In this document: one piece after another, positions 54,101 through 62,500 of the stretch
How the letters are laid out: each line of letters begins with the position of its first letter
Position numbering within the stretch: position 1 is the stretch's first letter
NCBI GenBank assembly: GCA_903832055.1
Contig: CAILAC010000003.1
Span: forward strand, 1-64,000
DNA from: an uncultured Acidobacteriota bacterium
GTDB taxonomy: Bacteria > Acidobacteriota > Terriglobia > Terriglobales > Acidobacteriaceae
Direction of reading: 5' to 3'
Length of the DNA: 64,000 nucleotides
Made by a program: the position numbers and the translations under genes
Notes under the pieces: model-generated
Databases searched by the model: none
What the model saw: the letters and a program-made list of their open reading frames with translations, nothing else
What the model was told of the DNA's origin: nothing

Positions 54101-54393
54101 CCCCTTCCGTGCTCATCGGCCCAGCTACCGCTGTAGCCACTCCCAAAGCTACCCTCAATGCCTTTGTGAACGACCTCGGCGAAGCTGGCACCTATTACTT
54201 TCAGTACGGAACCAGCCCCACCGGACTGACCACTATCACCACCAAGACTGCCCTCGCCGCATCCACAACCCGCTCCCAGATTGCTGTCACGCTCACTACG
54301 CTGGCCGCGAAGACCACCTACTATTACCAACTCGTTATCAGCACGCCAGGCGGTACGAGCACAAGCGCCATTACCGCCTTCACCACCAACTAA
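51133..54393 (+). CDS. Second large SBBP-repeat beta-propeller protein
   Basis: A 1,086-residue paralogue of the preceding gene with the same domain order. Signal peptide 1-29 (LLLLTSVLAALPAFAA). N-terminal domain starts with the conserved NFGNLPLSFEANRGQADPSV block and VQYSAVYKGIDLVYYGDQQ. About nine SBBP repeats are followed by an Ig-like domain (TLSASGNPVVPGTAVTFTAVV), a SVLYYTLDGTVP CHB_HEX_C segment and a fibronectin-like end. The ATG has AGGAG seven bases upstream. A hairpin without T-run (CACTTTG...CAAAGTG) follows the stop. The pair probably arose by tandem duplication. Confidence 0.87.
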   Translation: MSNWAIRTRRTTSRLLLLTSVLAALPAFAAAPPTLASKARLMQNFGNLPLSFEANRGQADPSVQFLSRGAGYGLYFSGQGAVLALRKHTEKSSRLLPAPRRPSFFGIGLPAPGTPTALDQEGTESADANPAVNTDILRMQLVGADPHATIQGLEDLPGTANYILGNDPAQWHTAIPTFARVQYSAVYKGIDLVYYGDQQRLEYDFVIAPHADPKPIRLHFDGASSLSLDADGNLAIHAPDGTVAFRKPTVYQPIRGVRRPIRGAFQLLADNTVSFALGSYDRNQPLVIDPILSYSTFLGGSVDEYAVSVNSDSAGNIYICGLTFSGDFPLTAGAFQAINYAQAQNSVSTAFISKLNPSGTALLYSTYLGGIGIPNTPHLQGDYAKSIAIDSAGNAYVTGYTFSSNFPITSGAFQTSDRSVSASLATGFVSKLNPAGTGLVYSTYLGGESLDEPTAIKVDSTGNAYISGLTFSSSFPTTPGAFQSVNNSAGSNGFNAFVTKLNPTGSALVYSTYLGGASSDGSTLSSIYETNPIVVDKSGNAYVAGFTASGNFPVTANAFQKVSHASGYAVTVTKLNPTGSGLIFSTYLGGSTTSICEGLAVDSGGNVYVAGYTSDHDFPVTVGAFQTSNKGNTSIVTSADAPNNGFITKLNPTGSALVFSTYLGGTTGPWGGDHIYGLAIDAANNVYVAGGAMSADFPVTANAFQLKNRGATHCCDYLTYTSNGFLTELNPSGSALLYSTFIGGSGTQNPNGPGGWGDEAINLALGRNSSVYLVGYTSSPNFPVSAGAFQTKYHAIQSTGFAAAFDLGAAPVAKETSTTLSASGNPVVPGTAVTFTAVVALTTGTGTPSGSVTFSIDEATVATVSLNTAGKATYTTASLPAGAHYVLATYTGNATYASSGDGFNEFINPAKPLITPVAGIYNDQQTVTITAPTAGSVLYYTLDGTVPSVFSPTYTAPLIVNKTTTVSAVAVSQHDATSAEATNAYTIIGSPSVLIGPATAVATPKATLNAFVNDLGEAGTYYFQYGTSPTGLTTITTKTALAASTTRSQIAVTLTTLAAKTTYYYQLVISTPGGTSTSAITAFTTN

Positions 54394-54687
54394 AGCGCAC
54401 TTTGCTGCAAAGTGAGGGGGTTTCCGCGCCTGGGAGTGTTGGCAAGAAAACACCGTGCATTGAGCGACGATGTCTGCTTGATCAGGTGGATAGCCTCAGG
54501 CGCGACTCTAGGCCAATGCGACTTTCGCCGCTGAGTCAGTCGCATTTTCCACCGGAACACTGGATTGGGCAGGCCATTTAGGCCATCTTTAGATACGTGT
54601 CTCTGAGCAGGAAGAGTTCCAGGGATAGCAATTTACAGGGCTTTTTGCATAATTTGAGTTGTGATTGCATGTCCAGGGACGCGGTCA

Positions 54688-54764
<77 letters not shown>

Positions 54765-55274
54765 GCATCCGTGCAATTCCGGGCCTTAAATGGCCTGTCT
54801 TCATCATAACAGCGTTTGCGAATCCAGAGTCATCCGTTGGCGGGTTGCCCGATGCAATCTGATGAAGCAAACGTCTGTTCCTGCGGTGCAAATAGCGCTC
54901 AAACGACTCCATCTCCTCTGAAAAGGGGGGGGGTGGGGTGTTTTTCGCGTAAATCTATAACTAAAGCACTTACCATCAATTACTTACAAGGTGGTTACCT
55001 GGTGCATTTTGTGCGTTTTTGTACCACTTTTTGCTTGAAACTGATGCCAAGGCGTGGTGAAGTCGGGGCGTGAAAGCACTTCCATACGCGATGCCTGTAC
55101 GCTTCTTTGAGTCTACGCGAACCGATGGAAATCATACGCAAGTGGTAAAAGGAGCATCGGAGGCGAACGGGTCTGGATGAGTGGTGCTCCCTATTCCTCG
55201 CCTGGCGGTGATTGCAATGCCGGCTTGTCCACCGATAGAGTGCCGCCTCAATTGAAGTTGATACACTCGACCGA
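54765..55274. other. 510-bp gap without recognisable gene
   Basis: Contains a run of nine or more G around 54928 and A/T-rich sequence after it. No convincing reading frame or RNA structure seen. Confidence 0.4.
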
Positions 55275-56147
55275 GTGAAGCGATTGATTCTCAACGCGGA
55301 TGACTTTGGGATGACGGCAGGGGTGAACCGCGCAGTCGTTGAGTTGAGCCTGTTGAAGCCGCAGTCCCGGCTGACCTCAACGACGCTGATGGCGAATGCG
55401 CCTGAAACTGGCGGGGCCGCTTTGCTGGCACAGCAGACGCTCGGGCTGGGTGTCGGTTGCCATGTAGTTCTCGTCGATGGATCACCCGTACTGCCCGCCG
55501 AGCAGTTGCCTACGCTGGTCAATGCAGCCACAGGCCGGTTCCGCGCGACGCTGGGCGTTTTCGTCCGCGACTTACTGCTGGGTCGCATCCGGGCGCGCGA
55601 AATTGAAGCAGAGGCCGAGGCGCAGATCGCTCGTCTACAGAATCTCGGGGTAAACCTGACCCACATCGACACGCACAAGCACACGCATATGTTTCCTGGA
55701 GTACTGCAACCTTTGCTGGTGGCTGCAAAGAGGCTGAATATCCCGGCGATCCGCAATCCTTTTGAACCGGGATGGAGCCTCGCTGCGACTCCCGGGGCAC
55801 CTGCACTGCGACGGGCGCAGGTGCGCGTACTCAACCGCTATCGGCCACGGTTTCTCAGGCAGGTGGCTCAATCTGGCCTGGCAACGACGGAGGGCGCTAT
55901 CGGGGTACTTGCCACAGGAACCCTGGATACTGCCACACTTGCTTCCCTGCTCAGTGCAATCCCTGAGGGCACCTGGGAACTCGTGACACATCCTGGGTAC
56001 AACGACGCTGCATTATCGCTCGCCGGAACACGCCTGTTGGCTTCGCGGGAGACCGAAATGCAGGCTTTAGGTTCGGCAAGTTTTCCCGCCGATATCGAAC
56101 TCATTCATTTTGGCCATCTGAGAGCATTTACCGGCCGCCAACCTTAA
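55275..56147 (+). CDS. ChbG/HpnK (YdjC) family carbohydrate deacetylase
   Basis: A 290-residue deacetylase of the YdjC family. The metal site is visible: LNADDFGMTAGVN (Asp pair near residue 8), GCHVVLVDG (His) and HIDTHKHTHMFPG (His pair). The C-terminal ELVTHPGYND supplies a further His. Family members remove N-acetyl groups from chitooligosaccharide or hopanoid sugars. GTG start. It lies 73 bp before bshA on the same strand; N-acetylglucosamine chemistry is a shared theme, but a bacillithiol deacetylase (BshB) role is only a guess, as BshB is usually of another family. Confidence 0.87.
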   Translation: MKRLILNADDFGMTAGVNRAVVELSLLKPQSRLTSTTLMANAPETGGAALLAQQTLGLGVGCHVVLVDGSPVLPAEQLPTLVNAATGRFRATLGVFVRDLLLGRIRAREIEAEAEAQIARLQNLGVNLTHIDTHKHTHMFPGVLQPLLVAAKRLNIPAIRNPFEPGWSLAATPGAPALRRAQVRVLNRYRPRFLRQVAQSGLATTEGAIGVLATGTLDTATLASLLSAIPEGTWELVTHPGYNDAALSLAGTRLLASRETEMQALGSASFPADIELIHFGHLRAFTGRQP

Positions 56148-56220
56148 CCCAGTATTCTCGTTATGAAGTGCAGGCTCACGCATCTTTGCGCCAAAGCCCG
56201 CATCCAAACAAGCAGGGCCT

Positions 56221-57402
56221 ATGCGCATTGGAATCACTTGTTATCCCACCTACGGCGGCAGTGGCGTAGTCGCCACCGAGTTGGGCATTGAACTCGCGGC
56301 CCTTGGCCACGAAGTGCACTTTATCAGCTACTCGCAGCCATTTCGCCTCACCGGGCGAGAAACTGGTATTTTCTATCACGAAGTCCCGGTTTCGAACTAT
56401 CCGCTCTTCGAGTTCCCGCCCTACGATCTGGCTCTTGCCTCGCGCATGGCCGAGGTGGCTGAGTACTATCATCTCGACATCCTGCATGTGCACTACGCCA
56501 TTCCGCACTCTGTAAGCGCCCTGCTGGCGCGCCAGATGCTGGCGGAGCAGGGCAAGCACTTGCCCTTTGTGACCACCCTGCATGGAACCGACATTACGCT
56601 GGTCGGCATGGACCACAGCTATCTGCCGATTACTCGCTATTCGATCCAGCAGAGTGATGGTGTCACGAGCATCTCGGCGTATCTCAAAGACGTGACCCTG
56701 GCGAACTTTGGCATAACGCGGCCAATCGAGGTGGTGCATAACTTTGTCAATTGCGATGTCTACAAGCCATTTGCCGAAAAAGATGACGATGCCCGTGCCA
56801 AGGCCCGTGCCCGATTCGCGGCGCCTGAGGAATTTCTCTTCATGCACTTGTCCAATTTTCGCCCGGTCAAGCGCATCGCTGACGTGGTGCAGATCTTTGC
56901 CCGGGTTGCAAAGCAGATCCCGGCCCGACTTGCGCTCATCGGCGACGGCCCGGACCGCTCTACTGCGGAGTGGCTGGCTCATTCGCTCGGAATCCATGAC
57001 CGCATTCACTTTCTTGGCAAGCAGGACCGGGTCAACGAGTTACTGCCTCTTGCGGACCTGATGCTGATGCCCAGCGAGATGGAGTCCTTTGGCCTCGCGG
57101 CACTTGAGGCCATGGCCTGCCAGACCCCGGCCATTGCGACGCGCGTAGGCGGCGTGCCCGAGTTGATTGATGATCAGGGCACAGGCGAATCGGCCACACA
57201 GGGGACCAACGGGCTGCTCTTCCCGGTTGGCGATGTTGAAGGGATGGCCGAGGCTTCCGTTGCGCTGCTGCGCGATCCGGAGAGGCACCGCGCGATGCGC
57301 TTAGCCGCGCGCAAGACGGCCCAGGACCGATTTTGCTCGACACGCATCCTGCCACGCTACGTCAGCTACTATGAGTCGCTGTTGAACAAGCCAAAGCTTT
57401 AG
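56221..57402 (+). CDS. bshA: BshA, N-acetyl-alpha-D-glucosaminyl L-malate synthase
   Basis: A 393-residue GT4 glycosyltransferase. The first step of bacillithiol synthesis joins GlcNAc from UDP-GlcNAc to malate. It has the BshA-specific N-terminus [20 protein letters not shown], then [29 protein letters not shown], and the donor-binding [19 protein letters not shown] (E-x7-E type). Acidobacteriota are among the groups that make bacillithiol instead of glutathione. The stop abuts the stop of the convergent histidine kinase gene. Confidence 0.9.
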   Translation: MRIGITCYPTYGGSGVVATELGIELAALGHEVHFISYSQPFRLTGRETGIFYHEVPVSNYPLFEFPPYDLALASRMAEVAEYYHLDILHVHYAIPHSVSALLARQMLAEQGKHLPFVTTLHGTDITLVGMDHSYLPITRYSIQQSDGVTSISAYLKDVTLANFGITRPIEVVHNFVNCDVYKPFAEKDDDARAKARARFAAPEEFLFMHLSNFRPVKRIADVVQIFARVAKQIPARLALIGDGPDRSTAEWLAHSLGIHDRIHFLGKQDRVNELLPLADLMLMPSEMESFGLAALEAMACQTPAIATRVGGVPELIDDQGTGESATQGTNGLLFPVGDVEGMAEASVALLRDPERHRAMRLAARKTAQDRFCSTRILPRYVSYYESLLNKPKL

Positions 57403-58695
57403 CTAATGGACTTCCGCTGGAAGCTCAATCGATACCAGGGTTCCCCGCCCTGGCCGAGAAACGACTGTGAAGCGGGCGTCACTGCCATAGAGCACCTCGA
57501 GCCGCTCTTTTACATTTTTCATGCCGATACCTGCCCCTTCGCGACTGAGCGCGGAGGCTGGCTTGAGCATGATACCGACGCCATCGTCCTCCACCTCGAC
57601 TACCAGGCTTGAACCCTGCATTCGGCTTCGAATCGTGATTGTGCCGCCGTCAATGCGCGGCTCAAGGCCGTGCTTGATGCTGTTTTCAATCAGCGGCTGC
57701 AACAGGATACTGGGCACCAGGACCTCGAGTGTTTCAGGGTCCAGTTCCTTGACGACCCGTAACTTCTCGGCCCCGAAGCGTACCACTTCTATATCCAGAT
57801 AATCGTCGGTAAAACTCACTTCTTCTTTGAGGGGCACGTAGGTTCCGTAGTCCTTCAACAGGGCGCGCAAGAGATTTGCGAGCTTCACAATCATTTCGCG
57901 CGCCTGGTCAGGCCGACGCCGCACGAGCGAGGCAATGGAGTTGAGGGTATTGAATAGGAAATGGGGATTGATCTGCCGCTGAAGCGCATCCAGACGCGCT
58001 TCCAGCAGGAGGCGCTTCTGTTCTTCCAGCTTGATTTCAACGCGCAGAGCGTTCCAGATTTTCAAGCAGATGCCAACGACCACAGGCGCGCAAATCCAAA
58101 CCAGCGCACGCAACCACCATGCGTCGGTTTCGAGGGCAAAAAGCCGCCGGGGATACTGGTGAGCAACCCAGTCGCGCGCCATTTCCATGCAGGCGATGAG
58201 CATCAAGAGCAGGATCTGACGATCAAATTTGGGTTGACGCAGGTTGCGACGAACCCACCGGTAAATACTGAGATCAACGAAGGGAGTGAACGACCAGATT
58301 TCTTCTGGTTCTACCCAACTGCCAAAGACGCCCGAAACAAGGCCGACGGCTGCAAGAAAGAGCGGGGCGAGGTACTCTCCCCGCAACACGGCGGGCAACG
58401 CCATCACGAGCGCACTTAGAATTGCCCACCCAGGGCCGAGGAGCAAGCCCAGCAGCGTTACGGTTTCCAGTGAAATGTCTGCTGCGAGAAAGCTTGGCAC
58501 CGTGATGCGCACCCACACGCCGAGCGTCAGCGGCACCAGGAAAAAAGCCATCAGCGCCAGGGTTTGCCGGCTTTGCCGATGCTCGGCAAAGAGCAGTCGC
58601 TGGAAAACACGCGACCGCGCGAGGGCGCTCGAAACCGAGGCCGCTACACCCAGCTTGACCAGCAGCGTAATGAGAATGAGCTTTTGATCGGCCAC
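57403..58695 (-). CDS. LytS/YpdA-type sensor histidine kinase
   Basis: A 430-residue membrane kinase. The N-terminal half holds about six helices (5TM-5TMR LYT-like; LLLGPGWAILSALVMALP). Then a coiled segment, the His_kinase domain with the phospho-acceptor in INPHFLFNTLNSIASLVRRRP, and a HATPase with N-box PLIENSIKHGLEP and G-box EVEDDGVGIML. Such kinases pair with LytTR response regulators, but none is encoded within this window on either side. The signal is unknown. Confidence 0.9.
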   Translation of the reverse strand: MADQKLILITLLVKLGVAASVSSALARSRVFQRLLFAEHRQSRQTLALMAFFLVPLTLGVWVRITVPSFLAADISLETVTLLGLLLGPGWAILSALVMALPAVLRGEYLAPLFLAAVGLVSGVFGSWVEPEEIWSFTPFVDLSIYRWVRRNLRQPKFDRQILLLMLIACMEMARDWVAHQYPRRLFALETDAWWLRALVWICAPVVVGICLKIWNALRVEIKLEEQKRLLLEARLDALQRQINPHFLFNTLNSIASLVRRRPDQAREMIVKLANLLRALLKDYGTYVPLKEEVSFTDDYLDIEVVRFGAEKLRVVKELDPETLEVLVPSILLQPLIENSIKHGLEPRIDGGTITIRSRMQGSSLVVEVEDDGVGIMLKPASALSREGAGIGMKNVKERLEVLYGSDARFTVVSRPGRGTLVSIELPAEVH

Positions 58696-58757
58696 GCAAC
58701 CACTCTAGCAGTTGTGCCGCTGCAGCGTGAGCGCACACGGGCAGCGTAAAATAGGGT

Positions 58758-59411
58758 ATGCCGTTTGAAAAAGTCACAAAAGCAGCCGAGGCTGATTTCC
58801 CTACGCGCTGGGGACATTTCCGTATCTTTGGCTTTGAAGGAACACTGGCAGAGGTGCCGCAGAACTGCGAACACGGCGCCAATGAGGGCAAACAGGTTGA
58901 AGGCCTGGTGGCGCTGGTGATGGGCGATATTCACGCCGTACCGCCTGTTGTGCGCATCCACTCGCAGTGCCTGACCGGCGACGTTTTCCACTCGCTGCGC
59001 TGCGACTGCCGCCTGCAACTTGAGCTGGCGCTGGACAGAATCCGCACCGAAGGAACGGGTATTCTGCTCTACGAACAGCAGGAGGGGCGCGGGATAGGAC
59101 TGATGGCCAAGCTCAAGGCCTACGAACTGCAGGACCAGGGCATGGATACGGTTGAAGCCAATGTGGAGCTGGGATTTGCTGCGGATTGCCGCGGATATGA
59201 GCTGCCCGCTGAAGTGCTCAAGCTGCTGGGCGTCTCCGCGGTTCGCTTGATTACCAACAATCCCGAAAAGGTCGCGGCTCTCGAAGCCTCCGGAATTGCT
59301 GTTGTTGAACGGCTGTCAGCCGAAGTCGTTCCTGAAGAGTCTTTTGAAAAATATCTCAAGACCAAGCACGAAAAAATGGGCCATATCGTCGAGTCGCTGG
59401 TCACGGAGTAG
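58758..59411 (+). CDS. ribA: GTP cyclohydrolase II
   Basis: A 217-residue GTP cyclohydrolase II, the first committed step of riboflavin synthesis. Zinc cysteines are in SQCLTGDVFHSLRCDCRLQ; GTP binding and catalysis in YEQQEGRGIGLMAKLKAY; the NNPEKVAAL block follows. It is a stand-alone RibA without the RibB domain. The N-terminal extension (first ~20 residues) is slightly unusual. It is followed by a very strong palindromic terminator shared with the convergent gltB. Confidence 0.92.
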   Translation: MPFEKVTKAAEADFPTRWGHFRIFGFEGTLAEVPQNCEHGANEGKQVEGLVALVMGDIHAVPPVVRIHSQCLTGDVFHSLRCDCRLQLELALDRIRTEGTGILLYEQQEGRGIGLMAKLKAYELQDQGMDTVEANVELGFAADCRGYELPAEVLKLLGVSAVRLITNNPEKVAALEASGIAVVERLSAEVVPEESFEKYLKTKHEKMGHIVESLVTE

Positions 59412-59449
59412 TCTTCACTGCTCTGTCAGGGACTCTTCGCGGTAACCGC

Positions 59450-59496
59450 AAACGCCACCGGGGGGAACTCATGATGAGTTCCCCCCGGTGGCGTTT
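59450..59496. terminator. Perfect 22-bp palindrome, bidirectional terminator of ribA and gltB
   Basis: Left arm 59450-59471 (starting AAACGCCACC), loop TGA, right arm 59475-59496: 22 pairs without mismatch. The ends AAA/TTT give T-tails in both directions. It sits between convergent genes. Confidence 0.85.
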
Positions 59497-59533
59497 GTTG
59501 AGGTGGTGCCTGGTCCGAGAGCCCTTTTAAGCA

Positions 59534-62500
59534 CTAGGCTTTGGGGGTCAGGCGAATCAGGTTCCTGGCCAGCTTGTCCCATTGCGTGAGCAGAACGAGG
59601 CCGCAGGAGCTGCCTGTCTTGGCTACGTGCAGTTCAACGAGTTCGTAGATGGAGCGCTGTGCGGTGAAATCCAGATCGTTGAAACGCTCAGCGAGCAGGA
59701 ATTCCTCGTGATACATGCCCTTTTCGATGAACGCTGCCTTGTCGTCGTAGACCCAGGCCAGCCCGCCCGTCATTCCGGCTCCGAAGTTGATGCCCGTATC
59801 GCCCAGAACGACTACCAGGCCACCGGTCATATATTCGCAGCCGTGGTCGCCCACGCCCTCAACGATGGCCAACGCGCCGGAGTTGCGGACTGCGAAACGC
59901 TCGCCAGCCCGGCCTGAAGCAAACAGTGACCCGCTGGTGGCACCATACAGGGCTACGTTGCCGAGAATGGTGTGCTTGGTGCTTTCGCGCGCCGCACGAC
60001 CCTCTGCGCGCAGAATCAGTTCTCCGCCGCACAGGCCCTTGCCGACGAAATCATTGGCCTGCCCCGTCAGGGTAAGAGACATTCCAGGAACCGTAAAGGC
60101 GCCGAAAGACTGGCCGGCAATACCACGCATGTCGAACTTCAAGTCAGAGCCGGAGGCGGTCGGGTTGTTGGTCTTGAACTGGGCGATCTTGCCAGCAAGG
60201 CGAGCGCCCAGGGTGCGGTCTTCGTTGGTCACATGGGTGGTCAGCGAGTACGGCAGATTGGACTTGTAGGCCGCAAATGCTGGTTCAACCCAATCATCAT
60301 CAAGGGCCGGCTTCTCTTCGGGCCGGTCATTGCGTTCACCCAACCATCGAATTGGCGAATCATTCTTCTTCGCCAGCTCAGTTGCTCCCAGCACAGGGGC
60401 GAGGTTGAGGTTCCCATCGAAGCGTACCTGTTCCAGGAGGTCGGTGCGACCGGTGGCAGCAGCAAGCGAAGGCAATCCGAGCGAAGCAAGCAACTGCTGC
60501 AGCTCATGTGCCAGCTCGTCAAAGAAGCGAACCACATGCTCTGGCTTGCCGCGGAACTTTGCGCGCAGCTCAGGCCGCTGTGTCGCGATGCCTGTGGGAC
60601 AGGTATTCAAGTGGCACTGACGCGCCATGTCGCAACCAAGCGCGACCAGCACCGAGGTTCCAAAAGCAAACTCATCGGCACCGAGCAGCGCGGCGATCAG
60701 GATGTCGCGGGCGGTGCGCAAGCCGCCGTCTGTCCGGAGACGAATGCGTCCTCGGAGGCCATTGTGGATGAGCACCTGCTGGGCCTCTGCAAGTCCAAGC
60801 TCCCACGGATTGCCCGCGTACTTGATGCTTGAGAGCGCGGAAGCACCGGTGCCGCCCATGTGTCCGGCAATGACGATGTAGTCCGCGTAGGCCTTGGCAA
60901 CGCCGGCAGCAACGGTGCCGACGCCGGTTTCAGAAACCAGCTTGACGCCAACTGTCGCACGGGGATTCACGCGCTTGAGGTCATAAATCAACTGCGCGAG
61001 ATCTTCAATGGAATAGATGTCGTGATGCGGCGGCGGCGAAATCAGCTGCATGCCGGGCTGCGCGTGGCGCAGGCGAGCGATCAGTTCTGTGACCTTGTGG
61101 CCGGGCAGTTGACCACCCTCACCGGGCTTGGCGCCCTGTGCGATTTTGATTTCGATTTCTTCGGCGTGGATGAGGTACTCTGCTGTGACGCCAAAGCGAC
61201 CGCTGGCCACCTGCTTGATCTTGTTGTTCAGCAGCGAGGGAGCGCCGTTGACGTTGGCGTAGACTGCCGGGTCTTCTCCGCCTTCGCCGGTATTGGAGCG
61301 GCCGCCGAGCAGATTCATGGCCTGGGTAATTGTCTGATGAGCCTCTGGTGAGAGCGAACCAAAACTCATGGCCGAGGCAATGAATGTCTTGGCGAGGCTG
61401 CCGGGAGCCTCCACTGTTTCCACTGCGAGTTCCGGCCCAGCCGGGCGAATCTCCAGAAGATCCCGCAGAAAAGCAGGCTGCGGATCACTGGCCTGCGTGG
61501 CAAAAGAGGACCACGGAGCAAGAGCCAGCGCAGCGCCCTGCTTCGTTGAACCGATGGCGGCCTGCAGCGCGCGGATCGTCTGCGGTTGCCAGGCGTGCGA
61601 CTCAGCTTCGTCAGCCTTGCGGAAGCGGACAAAGCCGTAGTCAGGAAGGTCCTTGACGGGCGCTGGTGCGATGGCTGCCGCAGCAACCAGAACTCCAGTG
61701 TCACCCGCATCTGAGATCTCGGGGATAGCCAACTCTTCACGCCAGAAATGCCTGACGGATTTTTCCACCTCAGCGAAGCCGATGCCTGACAATGGCGACG
61801 GTGTTCCCACGAAGCACTTGTCGATTACCTCGTCTGCGAGGCCGATTGCGTCAAAGAGATGCGCGCCACGGTAGCTGTCAACCACACTGATGCCCATTTT
61901 GGACATCACCTTGGCCAATCCGAGCTCCAGAGCATGCAAGGTGTTCTTTTCGCCGCTTTCAGGATTCAGAGCTTGCGCGGTTTCAAGAGCCAGCCACGGA
62001 CAAACCGCTCCGGCACCCATCCCGAGCAGCACACAGAGGTGATGGATGTCGCGACAGTCCCCTGCCTCAACAGCCAGTCCAACCTCGGTGCGAACACCCT
62101 CGGAAATCAGTGTGCGATGAACCGCGCCCAGCGCCATGGCCATGGGGATGGGCAGTGCGCTGGATGACGCGGCACGATCGGTAAGCAGCAAGACCTTGGC
62201 GTGGTCAGAGATGAGTTCGACGGCACGGCGAGTGAGACGGTCCAGAGCGCCCTCAAGTGTCTCGTCGGGAGCAAATACACAATCCAGCACTTCCAGCGGC
62301 AACTCTGCTGCCAGAGGATGCTCTTGATATTTGAGCGCCTGCATCTCTGCCAGTGAGAGCAGCGGCGAGTGCAGTGAGAGGCCGGGAAGAGGCTCGCGCG
62401 GCTCAAAAATATGAGGCCAGGGACCAAGCCGGGTATGCATCTGCAGAACTACGGCCTCGCGCAGCGGATCAATGGGAGGATTGGTAACCTGGGCAAAGCG

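Noticed and set aside
54816-55073. An 85-codon frame after tRNA-Val
   Set aside because: Contains a G homopolymer, atypical composition and no domain.
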